Source: an uncultured Dehalococcoidia bacterium
Lineage (GTDB): Bacteria; Chloroflexota; Dehalococcoidia; Lucifugimonadales; UBA3495
Assembly (NCBI GenBank): GCA_958296225.1
Contig: OY282456.1
Location: 930,001-994,000 of the forward strand
Length of the DNA: 64,000 nt
Reading direction: 5' to 3'
Shown here one piece after another: positions 40,474 to 48,836 of the stretch. Within the stretch, counting starts at the first letter, position 1, and each line of letters opens with the position of its first letter. The position numbers were made by a program, and so were the translations under genes. The notes under the pieces were generated by a model. The model was not told where the DNA came from, did not search any database, and was given only the letters and a program-made list of their open reading frames with translations.

Positions 40474-41640
40474 ATGGTAAACCTATCAGGACCGTACCGT
40501 ATCCTAGTGGTCGATGACGAACCCGACCTGGAGCCACTGGTGCTGCAGCGGATGCGGCGCAGCATCCGGTCGGGCCTCTATCAGTTCATCTTCGCACGCA
40601 ACGGCGTGGAAGCGTTGGAAAAGCTGTACCAGGACGACAACATCGACATGGTGCTGTCCGACATCAATATGCCCCAGATGGATGGCCTCGCCCTGCTGGA
40701 GCACATCCCGGACGTGGCCCCGGATACCCGCGCCGTAATCATCTCCGCCTATGGCGACATGAAGAACATCCGCGCCGCCATGAACCGGGGCGCCTTCGAC
40801 TTCGTGACCAAGCCGGTGGACTTTGACGACCTGCGCGTTACCATCGAGCGCACCCTCGTCCATCTGGAAGCCTGGCGCGAAGCCGCCTCCTCCCGCGACC
40901 GCCTGGTCGCCCTGGAAAACGAACTGGACATCGCCAGCAAAATGCAGCGGGCGATTCTGCCCACCGCCTTTCCCCACCAGCCCGGCTACCAGGTGTTCGG
41001 CAACACGGCACCGGCCCGCGAGGTGGGCGGCGATTTCTTTGACGTGGTGCGTCTGGAAAACGGCCGCATCGGCCTGACCGTCGCCGATGTATCGGACAAG
41101 GGAGTGCCGGCCGCCCTCTTTATGATGTCCAGCCGCACCCTGCTCAAAGGCGCCGCCATCGCCCTGGACAACCCGGGCGACGTGCTGCGGGAAGTGAACA
41201 GCCTGCTCTATGCCGACAACGACGCCATGATGTTCGTCACCCAGCTCTACGCGGTGTATGACCCGGCCAGCGGCGAACTGACCTACGCCAATGGGGGACA
41301 CAACCCGCCGGTAATCATCCACGCCGACGGCAGCTCCGCGATGTTGCCCGGCTCAAACGGCATTGCGCTGGGGGTGCTGCCCGACGTGAAGTACGAACAA
41401 AAAACCGTTACCTGCGCTCCTGGCGACACGGTTATCTTCTACACCGACGGCGTTACCGAAGCCGTGAACAACCAGAACGAGGAGTTTGGAGTGCCCCGGC
41501 TGTGTAACATCTTTGCCGACGGCCCCCCCCAGGACTGCGCGCTGGCTACCCAGACTATCTTTGACGCCGTTGCGGCTTTCGCCGGCGATGTGCCCCAGTT
41601 TGACGACATCACCTGCCTGCTGCTCCGCCGCGATGAGTGA
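40474..41640 (+). CDS. Response regulator with PP2C (SpoIIE/RsbU-type) phosphatase output
   Basis: The 388-residue protein has an N-terminal receiver domain (YRILVVDDEPD; phospho-acceptor Asp63 in MVLSDINMP; ISAYGD; TKPVDFDDL) and a C-terminal SpoIIE-type PP2C domain (EVGGDFFDVVRLENGRIGLTVADVSDKGVPAALFM with metal Asp residues, YANGGHNPP, VIFYTDGVTEAVN). A short coiled linker ends in LDIASKMQRAILPTAFP, a usual pre-PP2C block. It should convert a kinase input into dephosphorylation of the STAS antagonist. The ATG at 40474 is preferred over GTG 40459. It overlaps the HATPase gene's possible earlier start. Confidence 0.93.
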   Translation: MVNLSGPYRILVVDDEPDLEPLVLQRMRRSIRSGLYQFIFARNGVEALEKLYQDDNIDMVLSDINMPQMDGLALLEHIPDVAPDTRAVIISAYGDMKNIRAAMNRGAFDFVTKPVDFDDLRVTIERTLVHLEAWREAASSRDRLVALENELDIASKMQRAILPTAFPHQPGYQVFGNTAPAREVGGDFFDVVRLENGRIGLTVADVSDKGVPAALFMMSSRTLLKGAAIALDNPGDVLREVNSLLYADNDAMMFVTQLYAVYDPASGELTYANGGHNPPVIIHADGSSAMLPGSNGIALGVLPDVKYEQKTVTCAPGDTVIFYTDGVTEAVNNQNEEFGVPRLCNIFADGPPQDCALATQTIFDAVAAFAGDVPQFDDITCLLLRRDE

Positions 41641-41650
41641 GGACCGGAAT

Positions 41651-42064
41651 ATGAGCGCCACGGCTTTCCTCAAAATCCCTTCCCGCCACGACCAGCTGGA
41701 GCGGATTGCCGCCGCCGTTGAGGAAATGGGGGAGCAGGACGACTGGCCCCCCGACCTGATTTTCAAGGTGAACCTGGTGCTTGAAGAGCTGGGGGTGAAC
41801 ATCCTGACCCACTCCGGCAAGGCCAGCGAAATCGAGATTTCCCTGGTTTCCGACGCCGCGACGGTAAAGGTCGAGATTGTCGACGACGGCATTCCCTTTG
41901 ACCCCCTGGCCGAGGCCGCCGCGCCGGACACGGCGGCCGCCCTGGACCAGCGCCCCATCGGCGGCCTCGGCATTCATCTGGTGCGCGAAATGATGGACGA
42001 ACTGCATTACCGCCGGGAAAACGGCAAGAACCGCCTGGCTATGGTAAAGCGCAAGACCGGGTGA
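41651..42064 (+). CDS. Anti-sigma regulatory HATPase (RsbW/SpoIIAB-like switch kinase)
   Basis: This 137-residue GHKL-type protein shows the N box in FKVNLVLEELGVNILTH (Glu-Glu...Asn), the G1 box VEIVDDGIPFDP and the G2 box PIGGLGIHLVREMMDELHYRRENGKN. It belongs to the HATPase_c_2 switch kinases that phosphorylate STAS proteins and sequester sigma factors. The ATG at 41651 lies 8 bases after GAGG; an ATG at 41633 that overlaps the phosphatase gene is the alternative. No sigma factor gene is in the operon, so its target may be encoded elsewhere or may not be a sigma factor. Confidence 0.9.
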   Translation: MSATAFLKIPSRHDQLERIAAAVEEMGEQDDWPPDLIFKVNLVLEELGVNILTHSGKASEIEISLVSDAATVKVEIVDDGIPFDPLAEAAAPDTAAALDQRPIGGLGIHLVREMMDELHYRRENGKNRLAMVKRKTG

Positions 42065-42139
42065 AACCGGGCAATCGCATCATCAATAATCTTTCCGGCA
42101 GTCAAAAGCCAAAACGCATCACTTGTCAAGGCCCTTGGG

Positions 42140-43429
42140 ATGAAGGCAACATCGGGACTCGCAACGGCTCCGTCGGCTGTCATTGCCGGCATCATCCTCG
42201 TCGCCATTGCCCTGGGCTTGCCCGGCTGTCGCACCGACGCGACCCCCAACGGCCCGGTTTCAACCGCCGCCTCGCCGACAGCCTCTGCGTCCGGGGCCGT
42301 GGCGCCAGCGCCGGCGCCGGGCGTCTTCAACGACCGCATCCTCTTCGGGCAGTCCGCCGCCTTCAGCGGCCCCGCCAGCGAGCTGGGCATTGGTATGAAG
42401 CTGGGTATTGAGGCTGCCTTTGCCGAAGTCAACCGGGCCGGCGGCGTGCATGGCCGCCAGCTGGAGCTGCTGTCCGTGGATGACACCTACGAACCGGAAG
42501 CGGCCATCGCCAATACCACTGCGCTCATCGCAGAGGAATCGGTTTTCGCGCTCATCGGCGCCGTCGGCACGCCCACCTCGCGCTCGGCCACTCCGGTGGC
42601 CAAGGCGGCCGGCGTCCCCTATATCGGGCCGTTCACCGGGGCCGCGTTCCTGCGGGACGCCGAACGGCTGCCCAACGTCATCAATATGCGCGCTTCCTAC
42701 AACCAGGAAACCGAGGAGATGGTGGAACGTCTGACCACCGACCGGGGCATCCGGCGCATTGCCGTAATGTACCAGGACGATTCTTTCGGGCGGGCCGGCT
42801 ACCGGGGCGCGCTGGCGGCATTGGAGCGGCGCGGTATGTCCCCCGTGGCCGTGGGGCTGTACCCGCGCAACACTACGTCGGTGAAAACCGGGGTGCTTGA
42901 CCTGCGCCGGGGCGACCCGGAGGGGGTGATTCTGGTCGGCGCCTACGAACCCGTGGCCGCGGCCATCTCCTGGGCCCGGCACATCGGTATGGACGCCGAG
43001 TTTATCACCGTCTCTTTCGTAGGCAGCAACGCGCTGGCCCAGGAACTACGGGAACACGGCCCGGCCCGCGGCGCCGGGGTTTTCGTAACCCAGGTGGTGC
43101 CTTTCCCCAGCGACGACTCCATCCCCATCGTGGCGGCCTACCGCCGCGCGCTGGCCGAAACCGCTCCCGACGCCGTGCCGGGCTTTGTCTCCCTGGAGGG
43201 CTACCTGACGGGGCGGCTGGCCATCGCCGGCCTGGAACGCTGCGGGCGGGAAGTCAACCGCAGCTGCTTTCTGGCCGGCCTCCGCAGCCCGGAACCGGTC
43301 AACCTGGACGGATTTGCCCTGCATTACGGCCGCGACGACAACCAGGGTTCCGACACCGTTTTTCTGACGATGATTAGTCGGAACGGCGACTATGTTCCAA
43401 TCAAAACCTTGCCGGACCAGTTACCATGA
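42140..43429 (+). CDS. LivK-like substrate-binding lipoprotein (Peripla_BP_6)
   Basis: The 429-residue protein starts with a lipoprotein signal: hydrophobic residues 13-27, then LPGC with the lipidated Cys30, followed by a low-complexity Ala/Pro linker. The rest is a type 1 periplasmic-binding fold: RILFGQSAAFSGPASELGIGMKLGIEAAFAEVNRAGGVHGRQLELLSVDDTYEPEAAIAN, then FALIGAVGTPTS and IRRIAVMYQDDSFGRAGYRGALAAL. These belong to branched-chain amino acid or amide uptake systems, yet no permease or ATPase genes are nearby. Its stop overlaps the histidine kinase start (ATGA). I infer a co-receptor that presents a ligand to the kinase instead of a transporter component. Confidence 0.88.
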   Translation: MKATSGLATAPSAVIAGIILVAIALGLPGCRTDATPNGPVSTAASPTASASGAVAPAPAPGVFNDRILFGQSAAFSGPASELGIGMKLGIEAAFAEVNRAGGVHGRQLELLSVDDTYEPEAAIANTTALIAEESVFALIGAVGTPTSRSATPVAKAAGVPYIGPFTGAAFLRDAERLPNVINMRASYNQETEEMVERLTTDRGIRRIAVMYQDDSFGRAGYRGALAALERRGMSPVAVGLYPRNTTSVKTGVLDLRRGDPEGVILVGAYEPVAAAISWARHIGMDAEFITVSFVGSNALAQELREHGPARGAGVFVTQVVPFPSDDSIPIVAAYRRALAETAPDAVPGFVSLEGYLTGRLAIAGLERCGREVNRSCFLAGLRSPEPVNLDGFALHYGRDDNQGSDTVFLTMISRNGDYVPIKTLPDQLP

Positions 43430-45591
43430 CGCAACGAATCAACCAGCTGCTTGAACTGCGCTTTCGCATCGCGTCCCAGATTTACCTGGTCATCGGGGTG
43501 GCCGTGCTGCTCACCTTTGCGGCCAGCGCAGTGGGCTGGGTGTCTTTCAACCAGGTGGCCGCCGCCCAGAGCCGGGTCAACGAGGGCAGCGTGCCGGAAC
43601 TGGCCGCCGCTTTCGGCGTAGCCCGGTACAGCGGCGCCCTGGTGGCCGCCTCGGACATCCTGGTCGCCGCCGCCACGCCGGAAGACGTCGCCAGCGCCGG
43701 CAACCTGATTTCTGACGACTACGAGTCATTGACCGCCGAGCTGTCCCTCCTGGAAAGCCGGGGCGGCGAAGACCTCCGTTATGCGCGGATTAGCTCCCAC
43801 TCCAACACCCTGATTTCCAATATCGGCGCCGTTGAGGGCAGCATTTCCGAACGCTTCCGGCTGGTCCAACGCAGCGATGAACTGCACTCGGAACTGGCCG
43901 ACCTGCGTTCCCGTCTGGACGACGTTATCATACCGGCCATTGACGACCAGCTCTTTTACACGATGACCGGCTACCGGGAACTGGGCGCGCCGCCGGCTCC
44001 GCAAGCCGAGCACTTTTCGGAAGAGGAACTAATCCGGGTGCGCTACCTGCTGGAACTGAAGGCCGAAGCCAACATCGCCGCCCAGTTGCTGGCCACGGCC
44101 GGCATCCTATCCGAAGCCTCGCTGATTGAACCACTGCGCGAGCGGTTCGAGTCCTCTGCCGGCCATATTAACCGCAACCTGGCCGCGCTGGAAGGCACGC
44201 CCCAGCACGCGGAACTGGCCCCGGTTTTCGACCGCCTGCTGGAGTTGGGAACCGGCCCCCAAAACGGCTTTGACATCAGCGCCCAGAATCTACGGCTGGC
44301 CGAGCGCCAGCAGGAACTGCTGGCGAACAACCGCGACATCGCCGTGCTGCTGGTCGGCGAAGTGGATAGCCTGGTCAGCTCGGCGCAGTTGGGGGCGCAG
44401 CGCGCTACGGAAGCGTCCGGCCAGGCGATTCTGACCGGGCGCGCGTTGCTGTTTGCCATCACCGCCGCCAGCGTGGCCGGCGCGACGCTGATCGCCTGGC
44501 TCTTTGTGGGCCGGGTGCTGCTGCGCCGCCTGGGGATGCTGTCGGGCTGGATGCGCCGCATGGCCGGCGGCGACCTGCAAACCCCGGTGGCAATGGAAGG
44601 ACGCGACGAAGTGGCCGATATGGCCGCCACCCTGGAAATGTTCCGCCTCAGCGCCCTGGAAGCCCAGCGCCTCAACCTGGTAGAACAGCTCAACGCCGAG
44701 CTGGAGCAAACCCTGGATGAGCTGGAGCGCGCGCAGGACCAGATTGTGGTGCGGGAAAAGCTGGCCGCCCTGGGCCAGCTCACCGCCGGCGTCGCCCACG
44801 AAATCCGCAACCCCCTCAACTTCGTCAAGAACTTCTCCGAGTCCTCACAGGAACTGCTGGCAGAAATACAGGAGACCCTGTCCGAAAGCGAGGACGGCGA
44901 ACTGGACTCGGAGCAGCGCGAGCTGCTGCAAGACATTTTCAACGACCTTTCCGAGAACATGGAACGCATCCTTTCCCACGGCGACCGCGCCAACCGCATC
45001 GTCGAGGGTATGCTGATGATGGGGCGGGAGTCGGTGAACCAGCAGCCGACCAATATCAACAACCTTCTGGACGAACACGCCCGCCTGGCCTACCACAGCG
45101 CCCGGGCCCTGGATTCCAACTTCCAGCTGGACTTGCAGTACGACTTTGACCCCACGCTGGGGGAAATCCAGGCCAACCCGCAAGACTTGGGCCGCGTCTT
45201 TCTCAATATGATGAGCAACGCCTGTTACGCCACCGACGAAAAGCGCCGCGGCATCCTGGAAGCCAACCCCAACGACGACTATATGCCCACGCTGTGGCTG
45301 TCCAGCAAGTGCGACGCCGAACAAATTGAAGTCCGCATCCGGGACAACGGCACCGGGATGCCGCCCGAGGTCATCGAAAAGATATTCAACCCCTTCTTCA
45401 CCACCAAGCCCACCGACAAGGGCACCGGCCTCGGCCTGGCCATCAGCAACGACGTTATCCGCCAGCACGGCGGTTCAATCCAGGTGGATTCCGAACCCGG
45501 CCAGTACACCGATATGATTATCACCCTGCCCCTGGTCAATCCAACCGCCGACGGCGGCAACGGTTCCGACAGCGAGGACAGCCTGGACTAG
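43426..45591 (+). CDS. Membrane sensor histidine kinase with HAMP domain
   Basis: This 721-residue kinase has a first membrane segment (about residues 15-38, QIYLVIGVAVLLTFAASAVGWV), a long mainly helical extracytoplasmic region (about 40-340), a second membrane segment (LLFAITAASVAGATLIAWLF), a HAMP domain (GWMRRMAGGDLQTPVAMEGRDEVADMAATLEMF), a coiled coil, the dimerisation H box GVAHEIRNPLNFVKNFSES (His458) and the ATPase N, G1 and G2 boxes (NMMSNACYAT, IRDNGTGMPPE, GTGLGLAISND). It begins within the lipoprotein stop codon. The likely phospho-target is the receiver of the REC-PP2C protein three genes upstream. Confidence 0.93.
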   Translation: MTQRINQLLELRFRIASQIYLVIGVAVLLTFAASAVGWVSFNQVAAAQSRVNEGSVPELAAAFGVARYSGALVAASDILVAAATPEDVASAGNLISDDYESLTAELSLLESRGGEDLRYARISSHSNTLISNIGAVEGSISERFRLVQRSDELHSELADLRSRLDDVIIPAIDDQLFYTMTGYRELGAPPAPQAEHFSEEELIRVRYLLELKAEANIAAQLLATAGILSEASLIEPLRERFESSAGHINRNLAALEGTPQHAELAPVFDRLLELGTGPQNGFDISAQNLRLAERQQELLANNRDIAVLLVGEVDSLVSSAQLGAQRATEASGQAILTGRALLFAITAASVAGATLIAWLFVGRVLLRRLGMLSGWMRRMAGGDLQTPVAMEGRDEVADMAATLEMFRLSALEAQRLNLVEQLNAELEQTLDELERAQDQIVVREKLAALGQLTAGVAHEIRNPLNFVKNFSESSQELLAEIQETLSESEDGELDSEQRELLQDIFNDLSENMERILSHGDRANRIVEGMLMMGRESVNQQPTNINNLLDEHARLAYHSARALDSNFQLDLQYDFDPTLGEIQANPQDLGRVFLNMMSNACYATDEKRRGILEANPNDDYMPTLWLSSKCDAEQIEVRIRDNGTGMPPEVIEKIFNPFFTTKPTDKGTGLGLAISNDVIRQHGGSIQVDSEPGQYTDMIITLPLVNPTADGGNGSDSEDSLD

Positions 45592-45624
45592 CACAGCTGG
45601 CAGGGCCGGTATTCCAGGATGTCC

Positions 45625-46555
45625 TCATCTGAGCAGCATAAAAGTTGCCAGGGGCAGGTTCATAATTCGCGGGTCGTCAACTCTTGCGGAATCGTCTTGA
45701 GTGATTAGCAAGCCGAATGGGGCGTTGTTAACCGACTTCTCGACAAAAGACCGGATGCCCAGAGTATCACGCATCGGGTCAATGCGGCGTTGATACTTAA
45801 TTTCTACCGGCAGGCGGCGGTCGCCTACGGTCAGGATGAAATCCACATCGCGGTCGGAGCCGCGCTCGGGAAAGTGGGCGATGTCCAGGCCGGGAATCGT
45901 GGCGGAGACCGCGCCAAAAATGCTCTCCGCCAGATGACCGGCTACGGTGGTGAGTTCAGGCTGTTCGGCCAAAGCTTCCGGAGTCAGAGGAATTTGCTCC
46001 TGAAGCCAACCGGCCCGCAGGCCGTGGTCAACGAGGCAAAGTTTGTGACTCCCGCGTCTCCCTTTGAGGCGTATTTCAAGGGGAGTAATTAATCGCAGCA
46101 GCAATGTGTCGCCAAGAAACCGCAGATAGTGAGACACTCGCTGGCTGCCGATGTTAGCGCTGAGGGACTGGCGGGCTTCGTCGGCCAGCAATGCAACCGT
46201 CGGCGTCTGCCCGGCGTAGCGGCGGGATGCACAGCTGCTTGAGGAGCTGTGCATCCCGCCGCCGTCCCCGCTCGCCAACCCGCAGAATACTCGTGGGCGG
46301 TACGCCTTCCCCCAGCAGGTCGGCGATGATTTGCAACTGCGCCGTCGTCTTGCCCACCTGGCGGGGGCCGCGCACTGCCACAATCGGGGCTATCTCAGTT
46401 TCCAGACGGCGGCGTATCTGGTCTGCCAAATGCCGCCTCATCCTCGGCTGTGGCAACATCGGAGCGCTGCGCCACCACGGATTGAGCGCATACAAGTTGT
46501 CAACCAGCTCCGGCGCCAGACCGCCGGCATCGGAAACCGAACTCCGTCTGTCCAT
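45625..46555 (-). pseudogene. DUF4143-type AAA ATPase, internally deleted
   Basis: The 5' part (from ATG 46555, AGGGACAGG upstream) encodes the Walker A loop VAVRGPRQVGKTTAQLQIIADLLGEGV and stops matching after TSILRV. The 3' part, in another frame, resumes at YAGQTPTVALLADEARQSLSANIGSQRVSHYLRFLGDTLLLRLI and runs to the normal end (DFILTVGDRRLPVEIKYQRRIDP is the restriction-like C-terminal block). About 200 codons, including Walker B, are missing and the frame is shifted. A perfect 42-base palindrome (46220-46261) fills the junction. Intact members are ATPases often found with toxin-antitoxin or mobile genes. Not functional as it stands. Confidence 0.75.
46220..46261. repeat. Perfect 17-base-pair palindrome at the ATPase deletion junction
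   Basis: CGGCGGGATGCACAGCT and AGCTGTGCATCCCGCCG pair completely around GCTTGAGG. It sits exactly where the two halves of the DUF4143 ATPase meet, in neither half's reading frame as a conserved segment. It could be a scar of a mobile element end, or a foldback that promoted the deletion. Confidence 0.75.
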
Positions 46556-46729
46556 TAACCTGTCCCTCCATCGTCCCTGCTCAAATTGATTATACAATAG
46601 CCCGCCATCCCCGCCGCCATGCCCAACCCGGTAAATGGAGCAGCCATCGCCCATATTCCGGCAAATGCGCTACAATCCCCGGTGTATAACCCGACAACAA
46701 ATCCGGGCGCGATTACAGGAGGGATACCA

Positions 46730-47677
46730 ATGGTTACTATTGGAGAAGGTCAATTCACCTACGAAGTTCAGGAGGGCTGGGGCCAACTGCCCGCCGGTTA
46801 TGCCTTCCGGGAGGTGGCCGCCGTGGGTTGCGACGCCGACGACAACGTGTACGCCTTCAATCGCGGCGACCACCCGATGGTTGTGTTCGACAAGGACGGC
46901 AACTTCCTTCAGTCCTGGGGCGAGGGCGTCTTTCCCCGCGCCCACGGCGTTACCATGTCGCCCGACGGCAACATCTTCTGCACCGACGACGGCGACCACA
47001 CCGTGCGCAAATGCACGCTGGACGGCGACGTTCTGTTGACTCTGGGCACCAGCGGGCATCCGGCGGCCTTTATGTCCGGCGACCCGTTCAACCGCTGCAC
47101 GCACGTGGCCATCGACCCGCGCAACGGCGACTTTTTCGTGTCCGACGGCTACGGCAACGCCCGCATCCACAAGTACAGCCCCGACGGGCGGCTGCTGTTT
47201 TCCTGGGGCGAGTCGGGCAACGGCCCCGGCCAGTTTAACATCGCCCACAACATCGGCACCGACCGCAACGGCCTGGTCTATCTGGCCGACCGGGAAAACC
47301 ACCGGGTGCAGGTGTTCGACGCCGACGGCAAGTTCCTGGGGCAATGGACGGACATGGCCCGGCCCTGCGGCCTGTACATCGACCAGGCCGCCGACCTGGT
47401 GTATATCGGCGAGTTGGGCGCGGCCATCGGGCCCAACTCTCAGGCCACCGGCCTGGGGCCACGGGTCAGCGTGTACGACACCGAAGGCCGCCGGCAGGCC
47501 CGCGTCGGCGACGGGCCGGAGGGCGAAGCGCCCGGCCAGTTCATCGCCCCCCACGGCGTGTGCCTGGACTCTACGGGCAACATCTACGTGGGCGAAGTGT
47601 CCTGGACGCACACCGGCCAGCATCTTGACCCGCCGCGCGAAGTCCGCTCGCTGCAAAAGCTGGTGAAAACAGGCTAA
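46730..47677 (+). CDS. NHL-repeat six-bladed propeller protein
   Basis: This 315-residue protein has repeated NHL-type blades: FPRAHGVTMSPDGNIFCTDDGDHTVRKCTLDG, NRCTHVAIDPRNGDFFVSDGYGNARIHKYSPDGRLLFSWGESG, FNIAHNIGTDRNGLVYLADRENHRVQVFDADGKFLGQWTD, QFIAPHGVCLDSTGNIYVGEV. That predicts a six-bladed beta-propeller like peptidyl-alpha-hydroxyglycine lyase or gluconolactonase-type proteins. There is no signal peptide. AGGAGGG sits just before the ATG at 46730. The function is unknown. Propellers of this kind without a signal are frequent in marine Chloroflexota. Confidence 0.85.
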   Translation: MVTIGEGQFTYEVQEGWGQLPAGYAFREVAAVGCDADDNVYAFNRGDHPMVVFDKDGNFLQSWGEGVFPRAHGVTMSPDGNIFCTDDGDHTVRKCTLDGDVLLTLGTSGHPAAFMSGDPFNRCTHVAIDPRNGDFFVSDGYGNARIHKYSPDGRLLFSWGESGNGPGQFNIAHNIGTDRNGLVYLADRENHRVQVFDADGKFLGQWTDMARPCGLYIDQAADLVYIGELGAAIGPNSQATGLGPRVSVYDTEGRRQARVGDGPEGEAPGQFIAPHGVCLDSTGNIYVGEVSWTHTGQHLDPPREVRSLQKLVKTG

Positions 47678-47686
47678 CGGTTTTAA

Positions 47687-47759
47687 TTTACCGGGATAGA
47701 CGGGATGGACAGGATTTTTTGATAGATCTGAATCCATCCTGTTTATCCTGTACATCCCT
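47687..47759. repeat. GGATGGACAGGAT repeat unit
   Basis: ACCGGGATAGACGGGATGGACAGGATTTT is followed about 13 bases later by AATCCATCCTGTTTATCCTGT, an imperfect inverted copy. Related pieces occur near 8440, 15913 and inside element copy A (32550). It lies between the NHL and ComB-like genes and is probably a dispersed repeat. Confidence 0.5.
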
Positions 47760-47778
47760 GCAAAAGAGAGTAGGTGAT

Positions 47779-48483
47779 ATGGAAATCCGCATTGGCAGTT
47801 TGACCCGGGACGCGCGAGAGGCGCAGGGCGCCGCGCTGGTCATTGACGTTTTCCGCGCCTTCACCACGGCGGCCATCGCCTTCGACCGGGGCGCCGCGCG
47901 CATCACGCTGGTTGCCGAGGTTGAGGAAGCGCTGGACATCCGCCGCCGCAACCCGGCCATCGCCGATATCCTGATGGGCGAGGTGGACGGCCGGCGTCCC
48001 GACGGGTTCGACTACGGCAACTCGCCTTACGAGGCGTCGACGGTGGACTTTGCCGGCAAGAGCGTGGTGCAATCCACCAGGGCCGGCACGGTAGGCACGG
48101 CGGCGGCCGGCGCGGCCGGCTGCGACCCGATTTACGTAACCTCTTTCGTAGTAGCCGGCGCAACGGTCAGCGCGCTGCTGGCCGAAAACCCCTTGCCGGA
48201 ACAAGTAACCATCCTGGCCATGGGCGACCGGGGCACCACCCGCTCCGACGAGGACGAACACTGCGCCCTCTACCTACGCAACCGCCTGGAAGGCCGCAAC
48301 CCTGACCCGGAAGCCCTGCGCAAACTGATAATGGCCGGCGGCGCAACCCAAAAGTTCTTTGACGACAACCAGCCGCAGTTTCACCCGCGTGACGTGGCGC
48401 TGGCGCTTGAAGTTGACCGCTACAGGTTTGCGATGCGGGTGACGCGGGAGGACGGCCTGCTGGTGGCGAGGCGGGTGGGGTAA
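47779..48483 (+). CDS. 2-phosphosulfolactate phosphatase (ComB)-family protein
   Basis: The 234-residue protein matches the ComB family: GAALVIDVFRAFTTAAIAFDRGAARITLVAEVEEAL with the conserved Asp-Val-Phe-Arg block, LMGEVDGRRPDGFDYGNSPYEAS, and VVQSTRAGTVGTAAAGAAG with the Thr/Arg anion-binding segment. ComB is a Mg2+-dependent phosphatase in coenzyme M synthesis, but non-methanogen homologues are common and their substrate is unclear. A weak AGGTG ribosome site precedes the ATG at 47779. The downstream 40 bases are empty before the low-GC gene on the other strand. Confidence 0.85.
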   Translation: MEIRIGSLTRDAREAQGAALVIDVFRAFTTAAIAFDRGAARITLVAEVEEALDIRRRNPAIADILMGEVDGRRPDGFDYGNSPYEASTVDFAGKSVVQSTRAGTVGTAAAGAAGCDPIYVTSFVVAGATVSALLAENPLPEQVTILAMGDRGTTRSDEDEHCALYLRNRLEGRNPDPEALRKLIMAGGATQKFFDDNQPQFHPRDVALALEVDRYRFAMRVTREDGLLVARRVG

Positions 48484-48522
48484 CCCTTGCGCTAAACCAA
48501 TCGTCCGCGCAACGCGGTATAG

Positions 48523-48816
48523 TCATCTATGGTGACGTTGTTCATTATAGCAACACATCCTACAAAAGCTAACTCTGTGGTTAAAGTCGTTGCGGCGTAA
48601 CCAGTCTTTAGCGGCATTGAAAGCATTGCAACACGTGTTGGTGTTAAGGCATTGCAAACCCGATTTGTTGCGAAATGAGCTACAGTTCACATCATGAATT
48701 TCGTTGACGGGGTAATTGTTACCGCGCCGATAGTTTCGTGGGGGGTGAGGGTATTCATTCAAGTGGTATTTTTTATTACAAGAACTGCACTTGTACATTC
48801 CCACAAGCTTGAACAT
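48523..48816 (-). CDS. Low-GC Cys-rich small protein with two CxxC knuckles
   Basis: This 97-residue basic protein has YKCSSCNKKYH (Cys10/Cys13) and VSFCRMCCYNEQRHH (Cys85/Cys88/Cys89), with further Cys at 45, 56, 62 and 63; two zinc-ribbon-like knuckles are likely. I know no family. The gene is AT-rich against its neighbours in base composition and codon choice (many AAT, AAC, TAT, AGA-type codons). It has a strong ribosome site, AAGGAG with 8-base spacing, and starts 20 bases after the methyltransferase stop on the same strand. It therefore looks like the last gene of a defence-type operon acquired by transfer. Confidence 0.55.
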   Translation of the reverse strand: MFKLVGMYKCSSCNKKYHLNEYPHPPRNYRRGNNYPVNEIHDVNCSSFRNKSGLQCLNTNTCCNAFNAAKDWLRRNDFNHRVSFCRMCCYNEQRHHR

Positions 48817-48836
48817 ACGAAAATCTCCTTTATCGT

